Below are positions 13,501-25,687 of a stretch of 64,000 nucleotides of DNA, in pieces. This DNA comes from Lepidurus packardi (lineage: Eukaryota; Arthropoda; Branchiopoda; Notostraca; Triopsidae): positions 8,443,851 to 8,507,850 of the forward strand of contig JAKZAN010000006.1 in assembly GCA_023053545.1 (NCBI GenBank). The letters run 5' to 3'. How positions within the stretch are numbered: the first letter of the stretch is position 1; each line of letters begins with the position of its first letter. The position numbers and the translations under genes are program-made. The notes beneath the pieces are model-generated. The model saw nothing but the letters and a program-made list of their open reading frames with translations, did not search any database and was not told the origin of the DNA.

Positions 13501-15210
13501 TGGGTGTGAAAGACTGAGGTCGCGGAGTCCTTTGAATCGTTGACTCACTCGCCGGAATACCACTATTCCGGCCCACCATAGTCCCATACATGGATATACA
13601 TTGAAAAGACATGCGCGCCAGCTTTTCAGAATATCGTACCCCATGAAGGTCCAGAAATATAAGGTTCCGTGGCATGAATATAACATAAAAAACGTATTGG
13701 AGACCAAAGAATACCAAACTACGAGCAGTCCTTTGTATACTCTCTACTTTTGCTGCCTTATAATGTACCCATTCCGTTTGCGCTCACCGAGAATGCACTT
13801 TTATGAGAAACTCTCTCAATATCCGGCACGCTTTTTCTCCAGAACAGCCTGGGGTTTCCATTCAGCACGTTAGGGAAGAGAGGGGGAATTGTATTAAATC
13901 CAAATGCGTAAGTACAGTATAATCCCTTTTGTATATATCGTGCCCAGGAAAGGATATACGTAAACAAATCCTTTCCATTGCGCTGTCAGAATGTGGAACT
14001 CAATTATTTGGACAGACATACAGCTATATTATTCAATCGCCTAGTGGCTCCACAGGTTGTCGAATTAGCCCCAACTCTATCCGTACAGCAAAATATTGAT
14101 AATATATTATGTATTCTCTAACCCTTTAAGATTACATCTCAACAAGTAAACTTAGTTTGACGTGGTATATATAGGGTTGATTGATCTCTATGAACGTAGA
14201 CTGAGTTAATTTGGTGGTGTGATTGATAGGCTACTAAAGCCTATTTTCGACTACGGGGATAGCTGATTTATTCACTGAGAGGAGGGGGAATAGATCACTT
14301 TTCCCGGGCTTATAAATATGTAGTTCTGACGAAGTAGCTTCGCCTGACCCCTGGTGGCCGGAGTATGCTTCCAACGTCACATTCATATCGCAACAGGTGA
14401 TTAGCTAGGAAGGGTGGAGGTTGGGTTACTGGTTCCGGTATGTGTTAAAAAGTGTGTGTAAGTGACTGAATAATATAAACCTTGATAGTCAACACTTAGA
14501 CCACTCTCAGTTTACACGTTTATTGAAGGTAAGTATGTATGACTATGGAATTGGTATGGTAGAAATTACAACTTAAGATTCGGTAGAAATTACCTAGTCA
14601 TGCAACTAGCCACAAGGCAAACGCCAATGGAATAGCTTCTGGGGAGGTATCTTGAAAGGAAAAGGAAAGTGAAGTAAACGTAATACTGATACAATTAGAA
14701 GTTCCTTAGTAACTTGGTACCTGGTAGCAAGTACGCTTTTCACTTAAGCTACCACAGTCTCGCCTTTGTCCTGTATACACATTTTTCTTTAGACTTCTTC
14801 ACAAGTCTGCGTGCGTGTGTCAACGCAAGTTTGTTTATTGTAAGAAGTTTGAATTCTAGGCAAGGTAAAACTAAAAGTGTATATTACATTTTCTTTTTCC
14901 CAGCTGTGTATACTACAGATGACTAGTTTAAAAATGATCCTTGTTTCGTAACATGAAAAGTTTTCGTGGAGTAAGATGAGTTTTACACAGGTTTAATTTG
15001 TATTACACAAGCACCTAAATAGTCCCTTGTAAGACATTTTAAATTCTTTATTACGTACAAGGCATGCACAGTCAATTCTTCTTATCGTTGTCCTTCATTG
15101 TGTAACCTAGACTAGAGTTTTCCCTTTGGTCAACTCAGAAGGGGTACAGGCGTTTTTGTATTGTGACTTGAGACACTTGTTTTTCGACAAGTTGACCTAC
15201 ATTTCTGAAG
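10588..15210. other. Gene-poor intergenic region
   Basis: 4.6 kb between the divergently transcribed RASL10-like (-) and POR (+) genes. Open frames (for example 11006-11350 +, 12005-12277 -, 13406-13717 -) lack recognisable motifs and convincing splice context. It should contain the 5' UTR and promoter of both genes. A strong leader-exon donor (CTGAAG|GTAAGT) ends the region at 15210/15211 and belongs to POR. Confidence 0.6.
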
Positions 15211-15288
15211 GTAAGTAAAAGTGTGCTCGTTTTGATCTCTTTGTTCTCACACATAAGAATCAAAAATTTTTATTTTTATTTCTTCTAG
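15211..15288 (+). other. 5' UTR intron of POR
   Basis: Donor GTAAGTAAAA at 15211 and acceptor TTCTAG ending at 15288, two bases before the POR start codon. The sequence supports a non-coding leader exon ending at 15210. Confidence 0.7.
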
Positions 15289-15290
15289 CC

Positions 15291-18220
15291 ATGGACGCTG
15301 TTCCGCCACCCCCCATGTTTGGTGTTCTAGATGTAGTTCTATTAGCAGCAATGGCTGGATTTGGAGTTTATTGGGTTTATTTTCGAAATAAAAACTCCAT
15401 TTCCTCATCAACCCCACCAAAGACGTCCTATACTATGCAGTAATTCACCTAGTGATCTTTTCAATTAGGCCTACGTATCTTGTTGTTCAATAAAATATTT
15501 TTTTCCCTTTTGTTCCTTGCCACAGACCCACCATGTTAAACCGCGCTTCCGACTCCAGCTTTATTGGCAAAATGAAAGCGTCAGGAAGACAAGTTGTAGT
15601 ATTTTATGGAAGTCAGACCGGTACCGCTGAAGAGTTTGCTGGACGATTGGCCAAAGAATCTGCCCGTTACGGCTTAAAAGCTATGGTAGCAGATCCCGAA
15701 GAATGTGATATGGTAGAAGCATTTTTATCCCTTGTTATAAATTTGCTGGCAACGAGTTGCTAATATTTTGTATTGTCGTTTTTAGGAGGAATTAGTAAAG
15801 CTCGGGGAAATAGAAAACTCGTTGGCCTTATTCTGTGTAGCAACATATGGTGAGGGAGATCCCACTGATAACGCTCAGCCCTTCTACGAATGGTTGCAAG
15901 CAGGCGATGCGGATTTATCCGGAGTTAACTATGCAGTAAGTTGCGATTCCTCTGTTGCCGTTTCTCTTTCGTTGTTTTTCTTATGGGTGTCAACTTAACG
16001 AAGGTGTTCGGCTTGGGAAACAAGACATATGAGCATTTCAATGCCATGGGCAACTATGTAGATAAACGTATAACCGAGCTTGGGGGTAAACGCGTCATGG
16101 AAGCTGGAGTGGGAGATGACGATGCCAAGTACTGTTTCAAGCCACCTTTGCAGTATTTAACGCTTTTGATTATTTCAGTATGGAAGAAGACTTTGTAACC
16201 TGGAAAGACAAATTTTGGCCAGCCGTGTTAGATTATTTCGGCTTGGAGCTTAATTTGCAAGATATTAGCATGCGTCAGTATCGTCTGGTCACCGGTGAGG
16301 ATGCTCTTCCGGCTCCTGAAAAGATTTTCACGGGAGAAATAGCCCGCTTGAAAGCTTATGCAAACCAAAGACCGTAAATATTCTAAATGCAGTTTGGGAG
16401 TCGAGTTTTATTATTCCTTTACATTACATTTATTAGACCATTTGATGCTAAGAACCCTTTCTTGGCTTCTGTTGTGGAATGGAGGGAACTACATAAAGCA
16501 GGCGACCGATCATGCATGCATATCGAGTTCGACATTACAGGATCGAAATTGCGTTACGACGCGGGTAATTATTCTAAATAATATTTCTTAATGCACTTGT
16601 GATACAAATGTGTCGTTATTTTTCGTTTAGGTGATCATATAGCCGTAAACCCAGTGAATGATACTGATTTGGTTAACAAGTTTGGAGCACTATTAGACGT
16701 GGACTTAGAAACAGTTTTTTCTCTTGTTAACGTCGATGGTAAGTTTTTTATTCCGTACATATAAGAATTGGTTTACATCGAAAGACCACTTTAGAGGACA
16801 GCACCAAGAAGCATCCCTTCCCTTGCCCTTGCACGTACCGTACAGCGTTGATGTATTATTTGGATATCACTTCGAACCCCCGCACGCACGTGTTGAAAGA
16901 GTTGGCAGATTGCACCACTGACGAACAGGTACTAAATTAGTAACGATCAGCTGTCTTAATTGCCGTGAACGCGTTTTAAATGTTGCATGTACATACTGAA
17001 CATTCAGGATAAAGCCAACTTGTTGCTTATGAGCGGCGGAACCATGGAGGGCAAGGAGTTATACCAGCGCTGGGTGCTAGACGAGAACCGAAGTGTTTTA
17101 CATATCCTGGAAGACGTGCCTACCTGCAAACCACCCATTGATTTAGTCTGTGAATTACTGCCTCGCCTACAATCTCGGTATTACTCCATCTCATCATCTG
17201 CCAAAGTAAAACTCGGTCAGAATTGTATGCACCTTTTTCCTCGGATTTAAAAAAAAAAATATGTTTTCCTTAGGTTTCGGCTAACCGTGTGCATATCACT
17301 GCTGTGAAAGTTCATTATACAACGCCTACGGGTAAACAAGTAAAGGGTGTAGCTACCACTTACTTAGCTAACAAAAAACCTGCCCCTTTGCCTGACACTC
17401 CACCCACTCTGGTTCCCGTATTTATCCGCAAGTCGCAATTCAGGTATAATTCTCCTCTTCCAAGCTGCTATAGAGCATGTAAATCTCGAAGTTATGATTT
17501 TATAAATACCTTTTAACTGTTAGGTTGCCAGCCCGCCCTCAAACTCCTATAATTATGGTGGGGCCCGGCACAGGAGTGGCGCCTTTTAGGGGCTTTATCC
17601 AGGAACGTTCTCACTTAAAAGAAGAGGGCAAACCAGTTGGTGAAACTATTCTTTTCTACGGATGTCGCAATCGAGCCGAGGACTTCCTTTATGAAGAAGA
17701 ATTCAACCATTTTACGGGTCAAGGCGTCCTTACAGTAAAACAGTTGGTATATGTTTCTAGATCATTTTTTAACCCTTTGTTGTATTTGGTCTATTAGTTG
17801 CATGTGGCTTTTTCTCGTGAGAAGCTTCAGAAAGTCTACGTGACTCATTTGCTGAAAGAACAAGCAGCGACTGTATGGCGAATACTGGGAGAAGAGAATG
17901 GACACTTTTATGTCTGCGGGCAAGTGTTTCCTTTGTTATTTCCTTAGTATTATTATACGTTCAGGGTACGATTAGTTCGGAACAGTTGTTAAGACGAAGC
18001 AAGATTTAGTCAGTTTTGTATCTCGGTTTGATATTTACTACTAGGGTATGAATTTAATAGTTTCCTTTTTTGTAGGGATGCGCGTAACATGGCACGTGAT
18101 GTCCATGATATTATTGTGAACATCGCACGTGAACATGGGAAGATGAGCGAATCTGAAGCTTTAGCTTACGTTAAAAAGATGGAGACACAGAGACGTTATT
18201 CGGCAGATGTTTGGAGTTAA
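15291..18220 (+). CDS. POR: NADPH-cytochrome P450 reductase
   Basis: Microsomal diflavin reductase passing electrons from NADPH through FAD and FMN to P450s, including those of ecdysteroid synthesis. Thirteen coding exons: 15291-15439, 15526-15712, 15786-15935, 16004-16128, 16179-16373, 16437-16564, 16631-16738, 16795-16928, 17008-17205, 17274-17443, 17524-17734, 17798-17919, 18076-18220; 673 aa, the usual length. An N-terminal membrane anchor lies at about residues 10-28. FMN-binding motifs are [29 protein letters not shown] and [18 protein letters not shown]-binding motifs are RYYSISSS and GVATTYL. NADPH-binding motifs are [23 protein letters not shown] and [13 protein letters not shown]. 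The C-terminus SADVWS has the conserved penultimate Trp. All introns are GT-AG except intron 12, which starts GCAAGT. Every junction keeps phase and family sequence. Confidence 0.98.
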
Positions 18221-20221
18221 TGCAAGTTTACACAGCATTATATGCATTATATGCGCAAGCTGACCTTAAATATCGAAGCATAGATTCGGTCTACTATTCT
18301 TAGATTATGTGGCGGGTTACATTTCCCTTTAACGCAAAAAGCCCGCTGTCAAGCTCTAGAGAGCGCGCTTTTATAATGTCTTTAGAAAAGGTTGTGCGTA
18401 GGTAGGGTTAAGTATTCCAAACTATTGGCTGGTGGTCGGGATTTGCAATCGTAATTTTTAAAATTTTCATTTTGTTTGGAGAATGTTTCTGGGGTAAAAA
18501 GCGTGTGCGAATATTCAAGGTTTCAACTTGAGGAGACTATCTGTAGCCGCCTGGAATGTTACGATAGTTAAAAGCAGTTTTATGCAATGTACAATTAGAA
18601 TACTTCTGTATTTTATAGCTATAAACAATAGAGACGAAACAAAAAGATGTTTTTAGAGAAAGGTAAAACTTTCCGGAACAGTTTGTTGGCGCTTCGTTTC
18701 CTGAGTGCCTTCTAATGTATCCAGTTACCAATTGGCTACGCTTGCCACTTGAATCCCTAATTAGGCATCGTGTATAAGTGGATCCCTGTTATATTTTTCA
18801 CGGCCCAAAAATTACCTGGGCTTATTTCCGTCTTAGCTTCTAGGGTTTTCTATGTTCATCTTAGGTAATGAGACTGTTTAATATTAGGTTGTGCATACAA
18901 GAAAAAAAAGTGGAAATAAAAACTTGCGCACGCATATATGTAAGCCGTAAATCATTAGAATTTCTGTCGTTGTGCCTACAAGAGAAATACGTTACTTGGC
19001 ACTCTGAACTAATTATCTTGCTTGTTCTCACTTATTTTACCAACTATTAGAATTTCGAATGAACAGCTTATATGTGCTATAGTATACCCATCGGGTATGC
19101 AGTTGTAGGTGGCAACCCTTTATGCTTTCGAAACAGCTGGCACTCGATCGGGCAGCATGACTCCTAAATTTCCCATTTGATTTTGTACCTTTGAAAAGGA
19201 AAACTTTGCGTTTAATGACCCAAGAAAGCGGGAAACTTGAGTGATTTATATGGAAAACGTTTTAGGCCGTAACATCATGACTCAGCAAAGTGAAACTATA
19301 CCTGTTCTATTTGATATTGTGATGAGGTGCCGTATAGTTATTAAAGTCAACCATATTACTACTGTGTGATGCTGCAGTTTAAGGAATATTTTGTTTTTCA
19401 CGTTCTTTCAAGACAAAAAAAGCAGAGCCTTTGGACGTCAACGTCAAGTGCTACTATCAAACATTGGTTGCGTTTAAAGGGGCGAGGGACACATTTTTAA
19501 CACCTCCGTTCCGAAGTCGAGTTCTAAAGAAAGATTCTCTTTTAGATTATTAACTTTGAGACTTGTAAGCCTAATTAATAGTTTAAAACCATATCAAGCT
19601 TTAAGGAATGAAGCCAAGTTACAAGTAGACCGTACTTCGACACTCCCAAATCAGCTCTTTGAATTCTTACCTGATGTTCTCGTGATAACAACCGCGTTCA
19701 TGTTTCAACCCATTGATTATAAAGACTGAAATGAAAAAGTGGAAAAAACCGCCCGTTTCTCCATCGAAGCACACGCTTTGGTGTTTACAGCGCGGCGCTT
19801 CTTTATCGTAAACTGAACACGCTTCTGAGCGATTTTTTCCCCATTTTTTTTTAAATTCAAGGTGTGGTGTCCAAATTCCCTTGCGTGAAATAGTTAGTTC
19901 TACCCTGTCAGCTATTGAATCGGTTGGACAGTTTCCCCTAACTTTAGTCTAATCCTTTAACTTAAGATTAGATATTTCCTATCATCGTATAATAATAAGC
20001 CTTTCGTTCCAGTTTGATGCTTATACTGTTCCATTTCTCCCGTAAAGCAATAATTATGGCTCTTTGAAATGCATATCATACTAAAATGAGCGCGACCGAG
20101 CACCCATTCGGGGATTTATATAAGGTTGGGTTTCAGTTTCACATTACATTTTATATGACTGCTCCCTTTCTCCTTTTGCGGTACGATTAACAAAGGGACC
20201 CTCAAAACATTTTTCAAGTTT
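18221..20221. other. Intergenic, nothing recognised
   Basis: POR 3' region and spacer. No ORF with domain motifs. A TATATAAGG element lies at about 20118, upstream of the weak ORF model at 20222. Confidence 0.5.
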
Positions 20222-20682
20222 ATGGCCATGGAGAACTTCAGACACGTTTGCAAACTTTCACGCTATTGTTACTGGATATTAAAAATAAAGCGTATCAGAC
20301 AGCGTGCGTGGGTTATTTTTTTTTCATTTTGGTTCTTGTTGTACCGCTAACATCATTGCCAACTAGGGCACACAGTAGCTCAAATCTAGGTGTAGTGCAA
20401 AACAGTTGCAACCTTAGTTGTCTCACGTCGGCTAAAAGCATGGTAAAGACGGAGAAAAGTAAACTAGAGAAACACGTCAAAACTTTGAATATCGGATCAC
20501 GACAGAAGAATCTTCCCAAGTCCCAGAAGCAGTTCATCCACTGTCATGCATGGCTTGTGCGGTATCTTCGGCACTTTACTTCAACCACTTCTACCTTACG
20601 GACTGCTTCAGTCTCGAGCAGAATCCAGCCCATTGAACGTTCCTTCCAATTTGAATCCTCGGAAGAAAGTTGTGAAATATAA
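20222..20682 (+). CDS. Weak candidate small protein gene
   Basis: Unrecognised. An ATG at 20222 opens 20222-20307; a possible 59 bp intron (donor GTGGGT, acceptor ACTAG) joins it in phase to 20367-20682, giving about 133 aa. The product would be basic, with an N-terminal YCYWILKIK stretch and a Ser/Thr-rich C-terminal half. A TATA-like ATTTATATAAGG lies about 100 bases upstream. Unspliced, the frame starting about 20248 carries a hydrophobic stretch resembling a signal peptide. No conserved motif is seen, and it could be a chance ORF. Confidence 0.2.
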
Positions 20683-23600
20683 TTCGATTTAGTGCCGGCT
20701 TCGCTTGGAAATATAAAAGTTCGGAATATCAAGTTCCTATTTACCATTACCCCTTAACCTCGCCAAAATTTGGTAAGTATAGCCATTTCGCTGCTTTGAT
20801 TGTCTTGAAATTGTAGCGTCCTTTGAGCGTTAAGAAAATTTTCAGTTCCCAACAGTTTCTTCGTATCTAGCAAAAATGTGCTTTCAAGTGCCATTTTTAT
20901 GTGTCCTAATTGTTCCATGAAGAACGTTGTTTAGCTTTTCCAATCCCCCCTCGTATAACGTTTTAAGTGTGCGACAAACGCGAACCTATTTGCAACGTCT
21001 TTTCCTGCTAGCTGTCACTATGAGCCATATTTTGCCGCTAATCACAAACAGATTTGCCTTAGATGGGTAGTAATGAACAGGGATTAAAAGGGAAAGTTTG
21101 AAGCAGTTGCTTACTCTTACTCAGACCACACGTCGCCAAAACTCACCGAAAGAATCCTTTGTATGCTGCTCTAGCAAAGGCTATAATTATGGAGAGATTT
21201 TCTCGAATTTTTTTTATTGCTGTCCATCAGCACGAAGGTACTTGAGTGGAATGTCAATTCTCCCATGCTAGACATTTAGAGCGTGCCTGAGGCGATGCAT
21301 TTGCTCACCCTTTTGCCCGCATATGTGCATATCTTGGCCAAATGGGGTGCAAATGTGGAGTTGTGGACTCGAAATTCTTGCGCTTTCATTAGTAGGAACA
21401 GTTATCTAGACTATGTGGCTTGCCGCACCGCATCCCTGTAGGCCTATGTGATGCCTTCATCTAGTCTAAAGGTCTATGACCATCCACAATAACCTGTCAG
21501 GCTGCTCACGTTCGTTTTATCAGTTTTTCCCGACTTTAGAAATTAGCCAGGACGGTAAAGCGCGGTAAGACCGTTCTTTTTCTTATGGAAGTACTGTAGA
21601 TCCAGCTCCAGCTCCTTTCCCTTTCCATGTTTTCTTTTTTGATAATCCATTCCTTCATATGACCTTCTATAACTGCACGTTGTCCAGAATTCCCTAGGAG
21701 TACAGGTTCTTTTTTTTCCCCTGCTGTCCCGCAACCATCTGTCGAAGTTTGTTACATTCCTGTATTTCACCCAGGACTTAAGAAAGCTTCAAGGCATATG
21801 GTTGGATTGCGTTATTATTTTTTTACGAGTGGCGAGAGTCGTAAGGATGTGCGAGACTCTGGTTTCGTTGGGGCTACTTCTGCCTAATTAAGCATCACTT
21901 GAGCATTCCGTTCGGGGATAACGTTCTGGAAAATTATCATACAAAGCCCCGACAGATGGTCGAGTATGTGCGATATTTGTGTATTACATATACATCTAAT
22001 GACCGGAAACCGACCCATAGCAATCGGTTTGCACTGAGCAAAGAGCAGATTGAACTTGTGTTTCTTATTTTTACGCCCAAGTCGGAATATTTATTAGAAG
22101 TCAACGTCTTCGGACAGGTATAAAGCTTGCTTCACCGTGTGTTGGCTTAATTGCACAGTTTGGTTTGGGTTCTAGGGGTTCCTGCGGGTGAAGAAGTTGT
22201 ATTTCCAGTTACTTTAATTCTTCTCGGTATTTCTCGAGGAGCAACGCACAGCTTCCGCATGCTCTATTTCATCAATGTGCAATTTAGCAATCCAGGACCG
22301 GTGACTATACAAGTCCAGGTTTTCGCATCACTTGCTTTTTTTTAACAAATCATTAAACTTAAGTGGGGAGCAGGTGAGATAGTTTGGGACTACGGGAAAA
22401 CCAGTTTGCCCACCTTCAACTTATTATTTCTTTTTCTAACGACTTTGCCAACCACATAAGGAAGACTTGTTATCTAAGGTTATCCTCTCGTTTCCTAAAG
22501 TCAAAACATTCTGTTCGTTTTTACGACGCTTTGCACAACCCTTAAAAATCTTCCGTTGCTTGTATGTAGTTTTTTATGCTTTTAAAGCTTTTCGGAAACT
22601 AGATGAGATGAAGCAGTCCACTTTTAGTTTGAGTGCTTCTTGGGGGGTTCCGCTTGGTTAGTCAAGACTAACGTCCAGCGACCGTCACACTTAAAGCTCA
22701 TCGTCACAATGTATCGGTCTAACTGAACTTTTAACTATGCCCATCCCGGATGGTTTGTTCTTCCAAGCCGAATTGAAGAAGAGCAAAAGCTCAGTTGGGG
22801 GTTGTGGAGCTATTCGTCGAGCACTTTCCGTTACGCCTCGCTCATTATTTGTCGTATTCCAGGTGTATTAGCTTTTCAATCTTACACGGTGGTTGTATGC
22901 AAAGCGGAGTTCATAAACGAGCTCTCCATTTCCTTGCTAACCATAACAAAAGAGGTCCTTCTCAATCAGTCAACCTTTTTTTACAGTAAAAAAAAGTGAG
23001 TCATTTCAATTTAGCCGCTAAATTTGCCACCCACTCACCCATCAAGGGATGCTTGCACTTCACTTTCCTGTTGGGAAATTGGAATGGTAGCGAAAGATGA
23101 TTATTTAGCCAAGAGCAAGGGAAAAGAACCCCACGGAACTCCATTATACCCCAAGGAGACTCAAAATTTATGTTTTCTGGCGTGTACATCTTTATTTATG
23201 AAGCTTATTGCTGGGCCTGCCATGCGTTTCCCTCTGCTGGGGTCAAGGAACTTTTGAAGGTCAATTACAGCATCAGGCCTGTAGTAAAACAAGAGAAATT
23301 CTTTAGCGTACTTTCATCCTAGACAACTGAAAATAGTTTTCCTTTTTTTGAAGTCCTTGTTCAAAAGCCCTTCCGCATCTTACCCAGTTGTGGGTTAAAG
23401 ATTGGACAGAGACATTGGCCTCTCGCAAGTTGCGATAGGCCAATGTATATTTCCCGAAATAGAGGTGTAGCTAAAAAAGTGAAATTTCAACTTTGGTGCT
23501 CTGGTTTTCCTCTTTAGTTTAATTATAGTTGCCTGATCCCGTTCTCAAGTCCGGTTTCCTTTATGGTATTAACGACCCTGTCATGTCCCTTTAAAGAGTT

Positions 23601-25687
23601 CTCGGCCACAAAAGGTCATACACCAGTCAGAAAAGCTTGGCCCTCTATTTAGATAATCGATTGACGGATAAAATATTATAGCCCCCCACTCTATGAAAGC
23701 TTGTTTCTAATTTTATGGATTTTCTTTTCCATTTTATGGTTTCGTTTTTTTTCTTCTTTTCCATTTTATGGATTTACAAATGTTGGACGTTTTTTGTTTG
23801 TTGTACAAATGTTTGACGTGGATCTCAATTTTTGGGTATTTCTTTTTTAATTACGACCAAAATTTTGCTCTCCTTGGCGACGAAACAATTGCTTCTGTGA
23901 CGAAGCAATTTGCATTGCTGTCGTGACTCACTCGTAATGTTCGGGGGAAATGTTCGGATGAAAGTCATGGTTTTGGTCAAGTCCGGTAATATAACTTGGC
24001 TATTACAACACGAAGACTTAACTAAAAAGCGTCAGGTTGGTAAGACATGGCATATGCCTATTGTTAGGCAAAAGTGTAGATGCGAGTTAATACTCGGGTG
24101 TCTATGGGCACGACAAACGTTAGCTGAACTCTCAGCAGCAGCTGTTGTGTTATTGCATACCGGTTTCTTTTTTGTTTTCTTTTCTGGTGGAGGTCGCGTC
24201 GCTTTAGCAAAACTGAGAGCTATGCCATTGACGATATACACACCAGCTCCACACGCAACAGATTGGGCATGGAAACGAAGGGAACTCCGCTTCTTTAACC
24301 TGTTTGCGGGAGTCGGGATGAGTAGAGGTTTGCGCTTGAGTCAGTGGCCTTAACGTCCTTGATGTTGACCTCAACTACAGGTAAAAAGCCTTACCTCCTT
24401 CTTTTGCAAGGTTTCCAAGACGCAGTGACCAGACCCTCGTAAATAGAGTTGCTCTAGGTCTGCGTTTCTGCTCCTTAAAAAGATTCTGAAATTTCTTGCG
24501 TGTTATCTTTTTAATAATGACAGACTACGTACGAGGGGTGCAACTGCTTATAAGGAAAACATTATGCAGATCATGAGGAAAACTGGGGAATAAATGGACT
24601 CCTTGGCTCAACAGAAGAGGTTATATTGAAGAGGTTATATTGCAGTTATGGGCTAAATTGTGCAAATCACTGTAATAATTCCTGCTGACTTTAATTCCCT
24701 AGACTGTCACTTCCTAGTTTCAACAGCTCAGTTACTTAAGAATTGATCAAATAAGTTACAAACTAGTCATATGTGCCAATTTCTTCGAACTCTCGATTTC
24801 TTCCTTGTATCTCTCCTGATAGCTTTGATGAGCCATATAACTATTCGTCAGAAGTGAGGGGCCAAGTTCCTCTAAATTCAAATGATTTCAGCTTGGAACG
24901 AGAATAAGTACTTGACGTTCTGAATTATAAAGATAAGAAACAAGTTTCGTCCATCTTGTCATGCCAGAGTATCAGCATTAAAAATGCCTCTTGAGATGCT
25001 CAGTAAACTCGATACTTGGCTTCTTTCGGTTTGTGAAACTGTTCTTAAGGCACTTCTTATTTTGGGTACTCAAATCTTCAGAGCTAAAAAGAAATAAATG
25101 AATTGGAAGAATATAAGAGCACAGGTGTGCTTAGCTAGCGAAAATGAGCAAAAACCACCATGGGATTATAAGGTAGATTTGTGGACATCAATAAGTTTTA
25201 ACAACTTTTCCGCTTCTCACAAGTCCCAAGCTAATGTTTGAGCTTCATTAAAAATTTCTCACACAGCATCGCAAGAGCGTGACTGATGTGGTCAGTAAGC
25301 AATTTCCTTATCGTATGCTAAGGAGTCAATCCTTAACGAAGATTAGGGGGGAAAGCTTAGCGGAAGTCATCAACATTTGCTGGGGTATTCTAGCTTAAAA
25401 TGAAGTCCGTCAAAGGGGAGGGAAATCTTGGCCTTCCAAGTTTGAGCAAGTCCTCTTTTAATTTCCTGCTCTTACACCAATTTCCAATACAATAAACGCT
25501 TTTCGCTTTTCTCGCATGCTTTGTCAGCTCGATGACAAGCTTGTAAAGTTTGATTAATAGAAAAGGAATTAATAAGGCGTAGCTAAAGGACGCTGCAATT
25601 TGCCGGAAGACTTTTTTCTTTGCCTCGTATTTCTTTTTGCAAGACCCGTTATATATAAATAAAAAAAAATTTTTTGATTCCTGTTAG
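20683..25687. other. Mostly non-coding region upstream of PTB-domain gene
   Basis: 5 kb without a supported gene. At 20709-20717 there is ATATAAAAG, and 20772/20773 is a strong donor-like AAAATTTG|GTAAGTATAG, so a leader exon of the downstream PTB-domain gene could lie here. Around 21.9-22.35 kb there are exon-like open stretches bounded by splice-like sites but out of frame with one another. Short direct repeats lie at 23.7-23.8 kb. Confidence 0.45.
25652..25659 (+). promoter_or_regulatory. TATA-like element before PTB-domain ORF
   Basis: TATATAAA about 130 bases upstream of the ATG at 25791. It would suit an unspliced transcript starting near 25680, but the same stretch ends in a good splice acceptor, so the two models compete. 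Confidence 0.3.

Noticed and set aside
13406-13717. 103-codon minus-strand frame
   Set aside because: A second open frame overlaps it on the same strand; no motif recognised.
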